Part shown: positions 1 to 9,361 of the stretch, one piece after another | How the letters are laid out: the number at the start of each line of letters is the position of its first letter | Numbering within the stretch: the first letter of the stretch is position 1 | Assembly: GCA_005239635.1 (NCBI GenBank) | Contig: SBBQ01000049.1 | Coordinates: 1 to 64,000 of the forward strand | Direction of reading: 5' to 3' | DNA length: 64,000 nucleotides | From: Uliginosibacterium gangwonense | GTDB lineage: Bacteria > Pseudomonadota > Gammaproteobacteria > Burkholderiales > Rhodocyclaceae | The notes under the pieces: generated by a model | Database searches by the model: none | What the model was told of the DNA's origin: nothing | What the model saw: only the letters and a program-made list of their open reading frames with translations | Program-made: the position numbers and the translations under genes

Positions 1-16
1 GACTTGAGCGCGTCTT

Positions 17-34
17 CCACTGCGTTTGCAGTGG
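17..34. other. Short perfect hairpin at the left edge
   Basis: CCACTGC and GCAGTGG flank a four-base GTTT loop. No run of T follows closely on either strand, so it is not a convincing intrinsic terminator. It lies between whatever is left of the window and the first gene. It could be a 3' end structure of the preceding gene, or chance. Confidence 0.3.
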
Positions 35-94
35 TCGCCTGATTTTATGTGCGCCATGTAGAACTTGTGTGCGCTTTTTGAGAATTGAGTTTGC

Positions 95-778
95 ATGAAC
101 CGACTGTTCACGATGCGATTGTTACTGAGCCTGTGCATTGGCTTGAGCCTGTTAACAGGCGTGCCGGCAGCGCAGGCCGAAAACACTTCAAAAACTAATA
201 AGTCTAATAATGGGCGTTCCGCTGCCCCGGCAGCGCGCACAGCAGGCAAGGAGTCTCCCGCACCAAATAAAAAGACGGGGAACAAAGTTACGGCCAAGGC
301 CACCACCAAGCCTGCCGCGCAGTCGATCAATAAAGCAAAGGGTAAGGCAGTACCGCAAGCTTCCTTTAAGTCTTCAGCAAAGTCTTCGTCCAAGTCCTCG
401 ACAAAAAATACCGCAAAAAACAAAGTCGCCAAGCCAGCACCTGAAGTGGAGCTGCCACCGGCTGACCCCGTTCCATTGCAGCCAGCGGTGTCAGGTCCGC
501 AGCGGCCATCACCCGTTGCACCAGCGCGCAACTACGCAGTTAGTAGCGAACAGATTTACTTGGGGGGCCGCAAAATCACCATCGAAGGTATGCGTGAAGC
601 GGGCTTGGGAACCAGTGGTTCAGAGCACGCAACAGCGTGTTTGCAAACTTTGTTGGATTCGGGCGACGTAACGGTGGAGCCCACTGGGACAGATGAAGCC
701 GGTACGCTTAAAGCAAAAGTACGCATCAACGGGCGTGACGTGGTGGATTTAATGCGCCAGCGTTTGCGTGAGCGTTAA
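95..778 (+). CDS. Secreted protein with a degenerate SNase-like C-terminal domain
   Basis: The 227-residue product has a clear Sec signal peptide, with likely cleavage after the AQA near residue 28. A long Lys/Ala/Ser/Pro-rich low-complexity linker covers about residues 29-145. A compact C-terminal domain covers about 150-227. That domain (LGGRKITIEGM at its start, then VRINGRDVVDLMRQ) resembles the end of a staphylococcal-nuclease-like OB fold. The DAPE and GR positions that carry catalytic Asp, Glu and Arg in active nucleases are not conserved, so an active nuclease is unlikely. The SNase link is my inference from pattern only. The linker could bind nucleic acid or the cell wall by charge. 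It is followed after six bases by the MazG-like gene, so the two may be cotranscribed. Confidence 0.6.
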   Translation: MNRLFTMRLLLSLCIGLSLLTGVPAAQAENTSKTNKSNNGRSAAPAARTAGKESPAPNKKTGNKVTAKATTKPAAQSINKAKGKAVPQASFKSSAKSSSKSSTKNTAKNKVAKPAPEVELPPADPVPLQPAVSGPQRPSPVAPARNYAVSSEQIYLGGRKITIEGMREAGLGTSGSEHATACLQTLLDSGDVTVEPTGTDEAGTLKAKVRINGRDVVDLMRQRLRER

Positions 779-784
779 TCAGCG

Positions 785-1267
785 ATGAACAACACTAAGT
801 TCAACTCTTCTACACTCAGCGAATTGCAGCAGGCAGTGTTGGCCTTTCGCGATGAACGCGACTGGAAGCAATTCCACACGCTGCGGCACTTAATTGTTTC
901 GCTCAATTTAGAAGCCGCAGAGTTGCTTGAGCTGACGCAGTGGAAGCGCGATGAAGAGGTTGCGGCCTTGCCGCAGCATGCAGAAGGCCGCGAGGCCTTG
1001 AGCGACGAGTGTGCCGATGTGCTGATGTATTTGTTGTTGGTGGCGAATGAAGCGGGGATTGATTTAGGGGAAGCAGTGCGCTCCAAGCTCATCAAAAATG
1101 CGCGCAAATATCCGGTTGAAGCGGCACGCGGTGTATCAACAAAATATGACCGTTTGCCAACTGAGGCAGTCTCGGTGGGTATTAAGACAACGCACGAGGC
1201 ACGAAACATCGGTATCAACAACAGCACTGACAACGATACCGACGACACGAAAGAAACAAACGATTAG
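785..1267 (+). CDS. MazG-like nucleotide pyrophosphohydrolase
   Basis: The 160-residue protein matches the all-alpha NTP pyrophosphohydrolase superfamily (MazG, RS21-C6/dCTPase group). These enzymes hydrolyse non-canonical or excess (d)NTPs to the monophosphate and pyrophosphate in the cytosol. The metal-binding pattern is visible: an EAAELLE segment (Glu43, Glu46, Glu49) and DECADVLMYL (Glu75, Asp78). A lysine and KYP motif near residue 110 is typical of the dCTPase-like subgroup. The last 40 residues are polar and rich in Asn, Asp and Thr, and are probably disordered. The substrate cannot be told from sequence. It starts six bases after the preceding gene. Confidence 0.85.
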   Translation: MNNTKFNSSTLSELQQAVLAFRDERDWKQFHTLRHLIVSLNLEAAELLELTQWKRDEEVAALPQHAEGREALSDECADVLMYLLLVANEAGIDLGEAVRSKLIKNARKYPVEAARGVSTKYDRLPTEAVSVGIKTTHEARNIGINNSTDNDTDDTKETND

Positions 1268-1361
1268 CCAGCGAATAATTAGCCTGCCGTATTGCGGATT
1301 GAATGTAACCCGCGCTTTGGCAAAATCGGCTTAGGCAACTCAGCGCATTCAACTCAGCAAA

Positions 1362-2225
1362 TTAAAACTGCTGGCCTTCCAATACAAATTTGGCGCCATC
1401 GTCTTGCCCAAGGTGCTTCACCATCGCCGGTAAGCAGGCTTTCATGTTGGCGTTGAGTGTGTAGGGCGGGTTAATAATAAACATGCCGCTACCGTGCATA
1501 CCAAAGCCATCTGGCGCGGGCGCACGCACACTTAATGCGGTATGCAGCCAGGAGGTGCCACGCGGCACCACATCTTTCAGACGATCTGGGAAGTTAATCG
1601 AGTCACGCTTGCACAACTGCGGGTACCACACGACATAGGTGCCGCTCGGAAAACGAACCAAGGCATCACGCAAAGCGCGTGTTACGTCTTTATATTCACC
1701 TGCCAATTCATATGCGGGGTCGATGAGTATCAGCGCGCGGCGCGGTTGTGGTGGTAGCAAGGCCTTAAGTCCCGCGAGGCCATCGCTATGCTCAACTTTG
1801 ACTTGGCGCTTGCTGTCCGAAAAATTTTGCTCCAACGATTTGTGGTCGGTGGGGTGCAGTTCAAACAAAAATAGTTTGTCGCGTGCAGCTGTGGTGTTGC
1901 GCACGCAATGGCGTGCAATCCAAGGCGAGCCGGGGTAGCACGACAACGCACCATCCGCATTGGCAAAACGCACGCATTCAAGGTAACGCTGCATGGGCTC
2001 CGGCAGGTTGTTGGTCTGCATGAGCTTGGCAATGCCGTCGCGGTATTCGGCCAGTTTGGTGGCGTAACCGGTGGTGAGCGCGTATAGGCCAGCACCGGCG
2101 TGCGTGTCGATCACCCACAACGGTTTATCTTTTTGCGTCATGTAATCGAGCACATCGACCAAAATGGTGTGCTTGAGTACGTCGGCGTGGTTGCCTGCGT
2201 GAAAGGCGTGGCGGTAACTGAGCAT
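1362..2225 (-). CDS. rlmJ: 23S rRNA (adenine(2030)-N(6))-methyltransferase RlmJ
   Basis: The N-terminus (MLSYRHAFHAGNHADVLKH) is diagnostic of RlmJ, which methylates N6 of A2030 in 23S rRNA using S-adenosylmethionine. THAGAG near residue 42 is the SAM-binding loop. The catalytic motif IV reads DPAYE near residue 169 instead of the usual DPPYE; the Pro-to-Ala change leaves the key Asp and Tyr in place. The length of 287 is normal for the family. It is convergent with the MazG-like gene, about 95 bases away, and transcribed towards it. Confidence 0.95.
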   Translation of the reverse strand: MLSYRHAFHAGNHADVLKHTILVDVLDYMTQKDKPLWVIDTHAGAGLYALTTGYATKLAEYRDGIAKLMQTNNLPEPMQRYLECVRFANADGALSCYPGSPWIARHCVRNTTAARDKLFLFELHPTDHKSLEQNFSDSKRQVKVEHSDGLAGLKALLPPQPRRALILIDPAYELAGEYKDVTRALRDALVRFPSGTYVVWYPQLCKRDSINFPDRLKDVVPRGTSWLHTALSVRAPAPDGFGMHGSGMFIINPPYTLNANMKACLPAMVKHLGQDDGAKFVLEGQQF

Positions 2226-2341
2226 GTGGACAGCTTAACAGTTCAACAACAATTCAAAAAATAGCGCGTGCAAAATGAAGCCGGCACGCCCTGCGCCGTA
2301 CTACCGACGCGGGACGTGCCGTTTGAGTGGTGCGCAGTCAA

Positions 2342-5320
2342 TTATTCGTATGCGTCCATCGGTACGCAGGCGCAGAACAAATTACGGTCGCCGTATACAT
2401 CGTCAATGCGATTTACACGCGGCCAGAATTTGTTTTCGGCAACCCACGGCAGCGGGAATACAGCCTGTTGTACAGAATACGGACGATTCCATTCGCCCAC
2501 GATATCGGCTTGGGTGTGCGGGGCTTGGCGCAGCGGATTGTTCTCTGCTGGCAACGCGCCCGATTCAACCTGACGAATTTCGTTACGAATGCTGATCATG
2601 GCTTCAATGAAGCGATCCAGCTCACCCAAATCTTCAGACTCGGTCGGCTCCACCATGATCGTGCCCGGAACCGGGAACGACATGGTTGGTGCATGGAAGC
2701 CGTAGTCCATCAGGCGTTTGGCAATGTCGACTTCACTAATGCCGCAAGCGGCTTTAATGGGGCGAATATCGAGAATACATTCGTGCGCAACTCGACCTTG
2801 GCTACCCACGTACAGCACTGGGTAATGGTCTTTGAGGCGGCTTGCCACATAGTTGGCATTCAGAATCGCCACTTCTGTTGCGCGCTTCAGACCCGCACCC
2901 CCCATCATGGTGATGTACATCCAGCTAATCGGCAGAATGGAGGCGGAGCCAAACGGCGCAGCACTCACCGCGCCCGGTTGCCAATTCACTTGCGATGCGA
3001 TGTGTTCGCCTGCTTCAGGTGCTGGGTTGGTGGCATTGATTTCGCCACGATACACAGCATGGCCCGCCATAAACGGCGCTAGATGGGCTTTTAAGCCAAT
3101 GGGGCCCATGCCGGGGCCGCCGCCGCCGTGCGGAATACAGAAGGTTTTATGCAGGTTCATGTGGCTCACGTCTGCGCCAATGCTGGCGGGAGAGGTGAGG
3201 CCCACTTGCGCGTTGAGGTTGGCGCCGTCCATATAAACCTGGCCGCCGTGTTCATGCACCAATGCGCAAATGTCGCGAATGGCTTCTTCAAACACACCAT
3301 GCGTTGAGGGGTAGGTGATCATCAAGCAAGACAAAGTGTCTGCATATTGCTGCACCTTGGCGCGCAGATCGGCAATGTCCACGTTGCCGTTGTCGTCGCA
3401 ATTTACGACCACCACTTCCATATTGCACATTTGCGCAGTGGCTGGGTTGGTGCCGTGTGCAGATTTGGGAATCAAACACACGTTGCGATGGCCTTGGCCG
3501 ATGCTTTCTTGGTAACGACGAATGGCAACGAGGCCAGCATATTCGCCTTGCGCGCCGGAGTTCGGCTGCATACAGATGGCGTCAAAACCGGTAATGGCTT
3601 TGAGCTGATTTGCCAAGCCTTCAATCATTTCAATGTAGCCGGGAACCTGATCGCGCGGCACAAAGGGATGCACATTGGCAAATTCGGGCCACGTCACCGG
3701 AATCATTTCGCTTGTTGCATTGAGCTTCATAGTGCATGAACCGAGCGAGATCATGGAGTGATCCAGCGCCAAGTCGCGGTTCTGCAACTTTTTGAGGTAG
3801 CGCAGCATTTCGCTTTCGGTGTGGTGTGTGTTGAACACCGGATGCGTGAGTAGCGGCTCTGTGCGAACGAGTTCTGCAGGGAGCGTGGTGTCGTCGGCGC
3901 GCACGGCCAAATCGAGCGCATCAAAATGCTGTGGGCGCAGGCGGCCGGCGCCAAAAGCTTCGAGCAGGTTGATGACGTCTTCACGCGTGTGCGTTTCGTC
4001 AAACGACACGGACATGAAGCGACTATTGATCTTGCGCACGTTGTAGCCCATCGCCGACGCATCTGCGAAGAACTTCTCGCCATAGGCACCGCATTCCATG
4101 GTGATGGTGTCGAAGAAATGCTTGGTCGGTGCACGCATAATGGCTTGTGCCACGCCACGTGCAAAAATGGCAGCGAGGCGGTGAATGCGACCTGCAATGG
4201 TTTTTAAGCCTTGCGGGCCGTGATACACCGCGTACATGCCGGCCATATTGGCCAACAAAACTTGTGAGGTACAAATATTGGAGTTGGCCTTTTCGCGACG
4301 AATATGTTGCTCGCGCGTTTGCAGCGTCATACGGTAAGCGTTGTTGCCGCGCGCATCTTTTGATACACCGATGATGCGGCCGGGCATGGCGCGTACATTG
4401 GCTTCGCGCGTGGCAAAAAACGCTGCGTGCGGCCCCCCAAAGCCCATGGGTACACCAAAACGTTGGGATGAACCAAACGCAATGTCTGCGCCCATTGCGC
4501 CGGGTGACTTGAGCATTACCAAGGCCATGAGGTCGGTCGCTACGGCCACCACAGCGCCCTTAGCTTTGAGCGCTGTAATCGTTTCTGTGTGGTCAGCAAT
4601 CAAGCCGGTGGCGTTGGGGTATTGCAGCAGCGCACCAAACACATCGTGCTGTGCCGCTTCTTCTGCGGGGCCAAAAATCAGTTCAAAACCAAAGTAAGCT
4701 GCGCGGGTTTTTACCACGTCGATGGTTTGTGTAAAGCAATGTTCATCAACATAAAACGCGTTGCTGGCAGACTTGCTCACGCGGCGTGCCATGGTCATGG
4801 CTTCGGCAGCGGCGGTGGCTTCGTCGAGGAAAGAGGCGTTTGCCAATTCCATGCCGGTGAGGTCAATTACCATTTGCTGGAAGTTGATCAGCGCTTCTAA
4901 ACGGCCTTGAGCAATCTCGGCTTGGTAGGGGGTGTAAGCGGTGTACCAGCCTGGGTTTTCCATCACGTTGCGCAAAATCACCTTGGGGGTGATGGTGCCG
5001 TAGTAACCCTGACCGATGACGCATTTGCGCGATACGTTCTTGCTCGCGATTTGCTTGAGTTCGTCCAACGCTTCGTGCTCCGCACGCGCCGCCGGCAAGC
5101 CAAGTGGGGCTGACAAACGAATGGCTGACGGCACAGTTTGCTCGATGAGTTGATCGAGACTGTTTGCGCCAATGCTGCTCAACATGGTGGCAATCTCATC
5201 GGCGTTGGGGCCAATGTGACGTTGCACGAAATCATCGTGTTGTTCCAATGCGCTCAGCGGTACGGCTAACGTGGCTTTAGCGGGTGTGGATGGTGATGCT
5301 TTGTTAGAAGACGTGGTCAT
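2342..5320 (-). CDS. gcvP: Glycine dehydrogenase (decarboxylating), P protein
   Basis: The 992-residue protein is the PLP-dependent P protein of the glycine cleavage system. It decarboxylates glycine and passes the aminomethyl group to lipoyl-GcvH. The pyridoxal-phosphate lysine is visible in [19 protein letters not shown] near residue 725, next to the glycine-rich loop. Both halves of the fused P protein are present, as in proteobacteria. The N-terminus carries about 20 extra Ser/Thr/Ala-rich residues before the conserved [11 protein letters not shown], so a slightly later start is possible. It is the last gene of the gcvT-gcvH-gcvP operon, 226 bases after gcvH. Confidence 0.97.
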   Translation of the reverse strand: MTTSSNKASPSTPAKATLAVPLSALEQHDDFVQRHIGPNADEIATMLSSIGANSLDQLIEQTVPSAIRLSAPLGLPAARAEHEALDELKQIASKNVSRKCVIGQGYYGTITPKVILRNVMENPGWYTAYTPYQAEIAQGRLEALINFQQMVIDLTGMELANASFLDEATAAAEAMTMARRVSKSASNAFYVDEHCFTQTIDVVKTRAAYFGFELIFGPAEEAAQHDVFGALLQYPNATGLIADHTETITALKAKGAVVAVATDLMALVMLKSPGAMGADIAFGSSQRFGVPMGFGGPHAAFFATREANVRAMPGRIIGVSKDARGNNAYRMTLQTREQHIRREKANSNICTSQVLLANMAGMYAVYHGPQGLKTIAGRIHRLAAIFARGVAQAIMRAPTKHFFDTITMECGAYGEKFFADASAMGYNVRKINSRFMSVSFDETHTREDVINLLEAFGAGRLRPQHFDALDLAVRADDTTLPAELVRTEPLLTHPVFNTHHTESEMLRYLKKLQNRDLALDHSMISLGSCTMKLNATSEMIPVTWPEFANVHPFVPRDQVPGYIEMIEGLANQLKAITGFDAICMQPNSGAQGEYAGLVAIRRYQESIGQGHRNVCLIPKSAHGTNPATAQMCNMEVVVVNCDDNGNVDIADLRAKVQQYADTLSCLMITYPSTHGVFEEAIRDICALVHEHGGQVYMDGANLNAQVGLTSPASIGADVSHMNLHKTFCIPHGGGGPGMGPIGLKAHLAPFMAGHAVYRGEINATNPAPEAGEHIASQVNWQPGAVSAAPFGSASILPISWMYITMMGGAGLKRATEVAILNANYVASRLKDHYPVLYVGSQGRVAHECILDIRPIKAACGISEVDIAKRLMDYGFHAPTMSFPVPGTIMVEPTESEDLGELDRFIEAMISIRNEIRQVESGALPAENNPLRQAPHTQADIVGEWNRPYSVQQAVFPLPWVAENKFWPRVNRIDDVYGDRNLFCACVPMDAYE

Positions 5321-5445
5321 GGGGCAAGCTCTAGTGCAAACGTTCGGTCAATGGTTGTCGAGCATGTGTCGTGCTCGGTATTGCTGACATGCTTCGGAAA
5401 TCTGCGCTGCTGATTGGCAAAATCGCCAGAACACACTCAATTAGA

Positions 5446-5478
5446 CCGCGCACCCACAATGCAGCGTGGTGTGCGCGG
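5446..5478. other. Hairpin in the gcvH-gcvP intergenic region
   Basis: CCGCGCAC and GTGCGCGG form an eight-base stem around a 17-base loop in the 226-base gap between gcvH and gcvP. No T run follows on the minus strand. A role in RNA processing or in setting different levels of GcvH and GcvP is possible but not shown. The same gap contains one ATTGGCAAA copy at 5413-5421. Confidence 0.4.
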
Positions 5479-5546
5479 TGAGCGTTCAGTGTTGTTCTAA
5501 AGACCTTGCGGCGTTACGACTTCATTTTATGGCTTAGTTTTATAAC

Positions 5547-5933
5547 TCAGTTTCCGGCATCAACACTGGCTTGGTACGCAGCTGCGTCTAGCAATGCGTC
5601 AACTTCCGCTGTATTGGCAGGCTTAATTTTGAACAGCCATGTGCCAAATGCATCGCCATTCACAGATTCGGGTGCGCCAACAGCAGCATCGTTATTGGCA
5701 ATGACTTCACCTGAAACCGGTGCGTAAATATCGGAAGCTGCTTTTACGGATTCGATCACCGCGCAGTCTTCGCCTGCTTTAACGGTACGGCCTGCATCCG
5801 GCAACTCTAAAAACACGATGTCACCCAGCAGTTCTTGTGCGTGGTCAGTAACACCGACCGTCAGCGTGCCGTCTGCTTCAACACGAACCCATTCGTGGGA
5901 CTTGGTGTACTTGAGGTCGTTGATCAGTTTCAT
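5547..5933 (-). CDS. gcvH: Glycine cleavage system H protein
   Basis: The 128-residue lipoyl carrier shuttles the aminomethyl intermediate between GcvP and GcvT. The lipoylated lysine is Lys64 in ESVKAASD, within the standard barrel-sandwich fold. I chose the ATG at 5933 ([15 protein letters not shown]) over the in-frame ATG at 5939. An AGGAAA ribosome-binding site at 5939-5944 is correctly spaced for 5933 and would overlap the upstream ATG. It lies 91 bases after gcvT and shares its riboswitch-controlled transcript. Confidence 0.97.
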   Translation of the reverse strand: MKLINDLKYTKSHEWVRVEADGTLTVGVTDHAQELLGDIVFLELPDAGRTVKAGEDCAVIESVKAASDIYAPVSGEVIANNDAAVGAPESVNGDAFGTWLFKIKPANTAEVDALLDAAAYQASVDAGN

Positions 5934-6024
5934 GGTCATTTCCTAAGAAAAATTGTGTCCGTTGGTGCTTCTAGTTGGTATTTCTATTTCGTTTGCTTAA
6001 TGCGTGTGAGGTGTAGCTTGTCGC

Positions 6025-7128
6025 TTATTCCACACTCACCAATACTTTCCCGTTGCGTACAAAAGGTGCTTTAACCACACGCGCCTTTAGGCGTTTGTCG
6101 CGAATTTCAACTTCAACCGCGTCACCCAAAGCCACCCCCGCAGGCACGCGCGCCAAAGCGATGGAGGCATTCATGCTGGGTGAAAAAGTGCCGCTGGTGG
6201 TTTCGCCTTCGCCTTGCGCAGTAATCACTTTTTGATGTGAGCGTAGTACGCCACGATCTAATAGAACCAAGCCAACCAGTTGTTGTGTGGGTTGCGTTGG
6301 CAGTGCGCTACGACCAATGAAGTTGCGTTCAGCGTTTTTAAGATCAACCGTCCAAGACAAGCCAGATTCGAGCGGACCAATTTGCTCGTCCATATCTTGG
6401 CCATACAGATTCATGCCGGCTTCAAGCCGAAGTGTGTCACGCGCGCCCAAGCCAATGGGCTTGCCTTCAGCTTGCAACAGCGCCTGCCAAACGGTCGCAG
6501 CTTGTGTGGCCGGCAGCATAATTTCAAAACCGTCTTCGCCGGTGTAGCCAGTGCGCGCAATCAGGGTGGCGTCCGTGGCATCAACACCGCCCAGCCAAGC
6601 GGCATTGAAGGGCTTGAGTGCAGCAACAGCAGCTTCGCTACCTGCGACTGCGGCATATAGTGTTTGCGGGGCGGTGGGGCCTTGCACTGCGATCATGGCT
6701 AGATCAGCGCGGGGTGTGATGGTGAGATTGGCAAAGGCCTTAGCTTGCTCGCGCATCCACGCAATATCTTTGTCGGCGGTGCCGGCGTTTACCACCAGGC
6801 GGAAACGATCATCCGCAAAGTGATACACAATCAAATCGTCGATCACGCCACCTTGTGGGTTGAGCATGCAGGTGTACAACGCACGACCATAGGTGGTGAG
6901 CTTGGCTACATCATTGGCAACGAGGTGCGACAAAAAGGGGCGACAGTCTGCGCCAGTTAAATCCACCACGCGCATGTGTGACACATCGAATAAACCGCAG
7001 CCGCGACGAACTTGATGGTGCTCTTCAAGTTGTGAGCCGTAGTGAATAGGCATGTCCCAACCGGCAAAGTCGACAACCTTGGCGTTGAGGGCAAGATGTT
7101 CGTTGTACAACGGGGTGCGCTGACCCAT
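6025..7128 (-). CDS. gcvT: Aminomethyltransferase, T protein of glycine cleavage
   Basis: The 367-residue tetrahydrofolate-dependent T protein releases ammonia from aminomethyl-GcvH and forms methylene-THF. The conserved start ([20 protein letters not shown]), the SHM motif and the GEDGFEIM motif are present. The frame is open far upstream, into the glycine riboswitch. I place the start at the ATG at 7128 ([12 protein letters not shown]) because a GAGGA site lies about eight bases before it and because this matches the family N-terminus. First gene of the gcv operon. Confidence 0.95.
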   Translation of the reverse strand: MGQRTPLYNEHLALNAKVVDFAGWDMPIHYGSQLEEHHQVRRGCGLFDVSHMRVVDLTGADCRPFLSHLVANDVAKLTTYGRALYTCMLNPQGGVIDDLIVYHFADDRFRLVVNAGTADKDIAWMREQAKAFANLTITPRADLAMIAVQGPTAPQTLYAAVAGSEAAVAALKPFNAAWLGGVDATDATLIARTGYTGEDGFEIMLPATQAATVWQALLQAEGKPIGLGARDTLRLEAGMNLYGQDMDEQIGPLESGLSWTVDLKNAERNFIGRSALPTQPTQQLVGLVLLDRGVLRSHQKVITAQGEGETTSGTFSPSMNASIALARVPAGVALGDAVEVEIRDKRLKARVVKAPFVRNGKVLVSVE

Positions 7129-7180
7129 GCTGGAATCCTCTGTTACCAAACCACATGAACGGGGGCGGCTCATTGAGACT

Positions 7181-7223
7181 GCAACTTGGCAAATGCCGAG
7201 TTGCAGCAACAACGTGTTGCTGC
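7181..7223 (-). promoter_or_regulatory. Two overlapping hairpins, likely riboswitch expression platform
   Basis: Between the second glycine aptamer and gcvT, the minus strand holds GCAGCAAC-loop-GTTGCTGC (7203-7223). Immediately after comes GCAACT-loop-AGTTGC (7181-7204). The two stems share about two bases, so full forms of both compete. Neither is followed by a T run, so control would be of translation or through Rho rather than a classic terminator. This is inference from base pairing only. Confidence 0.45.
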
Positions 7224-7232
7224 CGGTGGCCC

Positions 7233-7456
7233 CTCTGTCCTTGGTACCTGAGAGATTGCCTCGCACGAGCACCGCAATGGCGGTGAGGTGAGAGGAGTGC
7301 CCCTTCGGTGGCGGCAAAGCCGCGCTCTCCAGAGTTCATCCTGTTTATACAGAATGGTTCGCAGGTCCTTGAGATCACTGAGAAGTGTTCTGTGCCTGAG
7401 CGGTTTCGGGTGTTACGCCTTCGGCGGCAGCTAGCGCTGCGCTCTCCCAACGAACC
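7233..7456 (-). promoter_or_regulatory. Tandem glycine riboswitch upstream of gcvT
   Basis: Two glycine aptamers lie in series. The downstream aptamer (7334 to 7233) is close to the family consensus: closing stem CTCTG/CAGAG, GGAGAG, CACCGAAGGGGCA, CTCTCAGGTACC and AGGACAGAG. The upstream aptamer (7456 to 7356) closes with GGTTCG/CGAACC and has GGGAGAG, GCCGAAGG, CTCAGGCA and AGGACC. It carries about 20 extra bases, including a small CACT/AGTG hairpin, between CTCAGGCA and AGGACC. In known examples glycine binding turns on glycine catabolism, which fits the gcv operon here. Confidence 0.93.
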
Positions 7457-7461
7457 CGCGA

Positions 7462-7490
7462 ACTATACCGGGTACACCCTAGGCTGACAA
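7462..7490 (-). promoter_or_regulatory. Sigma-70 promoter of the gcv operon
   Basis: On the minus strand TTGTCA (7490-7485) and TATAGT (7467-7462) are separated by 17 bases. Transcription would start just before the first glycine aptamer, as expected for a riboswitch-controlled operon. Confidence 0.75.
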
Positions 7491-7606
7491 TGTGCCGACT
7501 TCACTTGAGGTGCTTTATGCTGAGAGCGCTTATCTGATCAGCGTGTCGTTGCATTCGTGTGAAGAGTTCGTCGGCGGGGTGGCGTGTTTGGCAGTAAAAT
7601 GAGGGC

Positions 7607-8479
7607 ATGCTTAATTCTTCCGTGCCGGCCACATCCGCTGCGCTGCCGCGCAATCCTGACTTGCATTGCCACTCTTCTGTATCCGACGGTCTTTTGCCGC
7701 CGGCCGAAGTGGTGAAGCGTGCCCACGCTAATGGCGTCGACCTGCTGGCATTAACCGACCATGACGAACTGAGTGGCTTAGATGAGGCGCGCGAAACTGC
7801 AGCCAGTTTAGGTCTCCGATTTGTGAATGGCGTTGAAGTTTCGGTAACGCGTGGCAGCGCCACCTTGCACATCGTTGGCTTGGGTATTGACCCAAACTGC
7901 GAAGTATTACAGCAGGGTTTGAAATCGGTGCGCGATGGACGCCAAGGCCGCGCATTGGCAATGGCGGCTTCGCTCGAAAAAATCGGCATTCGCAACTGTT
8001 ATGAAGGCGCGATTAAGTACGCACGTAATCCGGCCTTGGTGGGACGTTCGCACTTTGCACGATACCTTGTTGAAATTGGGATCTGTCGTGAAGTGCATGA
8101 GGTGTTTCGTAGCTACCTCACGCCGGGTAAGCCGGGCTATGTTCCGCATCAGTGGAGCGAATTGTCACAAGCAGTAAGTTGGATACGGGCTGCAGGCGGT
8201 ATTCCGGTGATGGCACATCCGGGCCGCTATCGTATGTCACGCGAACAGATGGATAAATTGCTCGCCGAGTTTGTGGCACAGGGTGGCTTGGGCATTGAAG
8301 TAGTGGCCGGTAGCCATAACCCGGAGCAAGAACGCGAGTTTGCACGTTTAGCGCGCAAATATTCTTTGTTGGCCTCACGCGCATCAGACTTTCATGGGCC
8401 GGGTGAGAGCTTGATTGATCTGGGGTGTGCTAACCCACTGCCAGAAGATCTGACACCTGTTTGGTCGCGTTTGCTTTAA
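7607..8479 (+). CDS. rnm: PHP-domain phosphoesterase, Rnm (YciV/RNase AM) family
   Basis: The 290-residue protein carries the PHP metal-binding signature: DLHCHSSVSDG near residue 20, LALTDHDELSG near 45, MAHPGRYR near 200 and SDFHGPG near 263. Members of the YciV/Rnm family hydrolyse 3',5'-nucleoside bisphosphates and act as 5'-3' exoribonucleases that finish 5' ends of rRNA. A GAGGG site precedes the ATG. The neighbour yciO is also its neighbour in E. coli, which supports the Rnm assignment over other PHP enzymes such as histidinol phosphatase. Confidence 0.85.
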   Translation: MLNSSVPATSAALPRNPDLHCHSSVSDGLLPPAEVVKRAHANGVDLLALTDHDELSGLDEARETAASLGLRFVNGVEVSVTRGSATLHIVGLGIDPNCEVLQQGLKSVRDGRQGRALAMAASLEKIGIRNCYEGAIKYARNPALVGRSHFARYLVEIGICREVHEVFRSYLTPGKPGYVPHQWSELSQAVSWIRAAGGIPVMAHPGRYRMSREQMDKLLAEFVAQGGLGIEVVAGSHNPEQEREFARLARKYSLLASRASDFHGPGESLIDLGCANPLPEDLTPVWSRLL

Positions 8480-8542
8480 GTAAAAAACTTGGCGGCTAAC
8501 CAAAGCATCAAAAAACAAATAACAAACGATGGGTAAAACCCA

Positions 8543-9172
8543 GTGACTCAGTTCTTTTCATTACATCCAGATCATCCGCAAGGTCGCCTCGTGCGTCAGG
8601 CCGTGCAAGTAGTACGCAATGGTGGGCTAATCGCGTTGCCTACAGATTCGTCGTGGGCGCTGGCTGGCCACACGGGTGATGCAGACGTATTAGAACGCAT
8701 TCGCCGCATTCGCGGCGTGGATGATCGGCACCAGTTCACTTTGCTGGTGCGCGATCTTTCTGAAATTGCGACGTACGCACGGGTTGATAACGTGCAGTAC
8801 CGAACACTCAAAGCCAATACACCTGGGCCTTACACCTTTATTTTGGAAGGCAGCCGCGAATTACCCCGACGTGTGTTGCACCCCAAGCGGAAAACGATCG
8901 GGGTGCGTGTACCGAGCCACCCCGCGGTCGCGGCGATTTTGGATGAGTTGAACGAGCCGCTGCTCAGCTCTACCTTGATTTTGTCCGGCGATGAGGAGCC
9001 GTTGTCCGACCCAGAGGAAATTTGCGCACGCCTGCAAAAACAAGTCGATATCGTGATTGACTGCGGCGGCAGCGGGCACGGTGTGACCACGGTGATAGAT
9101 TTGACATCAGATGAGCCTAAGTTGGTGCGCCGCGGCATGGGTGATGTGTCTAGGTTTGGATTTTCAGATTAG
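8543..9172 (+). CDS. yciO: YciO, YrdC/Sua5-domain protein
   Basis: The 209-residue protein aligns along its whole length with E. coli YciO. Shared features are TQFFSLHPDHPQ at the start, PTDSSWAL, NTPGPYTFIL, KRKTIGVRVPSHP and the TTVIDLTSDEP close. YrdC-fold proteins bind ATP and RNA, and TsaC members make threonylcarbamoyl-AMP for tRNA t6A. YciO is a paralogue whose physiological role is unclear. The start is a GTG at 8543, supported by the match to the MSQFF start of YciO. The chance that it is the t6A enzyme itself is small. Confidence 0.88.
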   Translation: MTQFFSLHPDHPQGRLVRQAVQVVRNGGLIALPTDSSWALAGHTGDADVLERIRRIRGVDDRHQFTLLVRDLSEIATYARVDNVQYRTLKANTPGPYTFILEGSRELPRRVLHPKRKTIGVRVPSHPAVAAILDELNEPLLSSTLILSGDEEPLSDPEEICARLQKQVDIVIDCGGSGHGVTTVIDLTSDEPKLVRRGMGDVSRFGFSD

Positions 9173-9361
9173 TGTTGGTACGCAGTCGCGGTTGTGTGTA
9201 GCATGCGGGTGGTCGTGTCGCCTTCAGTTTTGTGTAAGCGGCTAGAATTGGCAAAATCATTGCCTGCAGTCCATAAAATAGGTTTGTTAGAATAAGCCCG
9301 TGCCTGATGGCGTGGGCAAACGGCTGGGCGGAAAACCGCTGGCAGAAAAGGTGCCACTCCC

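Noticed and set aside
1313-1330. TTTGGCAAA near-match between mazG-like gene and rlmJ
   Set aside because: It differs at the first base from the 9-mer, so I did not count it, although similar near-matches (for example 46858, 49104) suggest the signal is broader.
2327-3082. Long plus-strand frame opposite gcvP
   Set aside because: It lies wholly inside the conserved gcvP gene and resembles no family; such antisense frames are expected in genes of this codon use.
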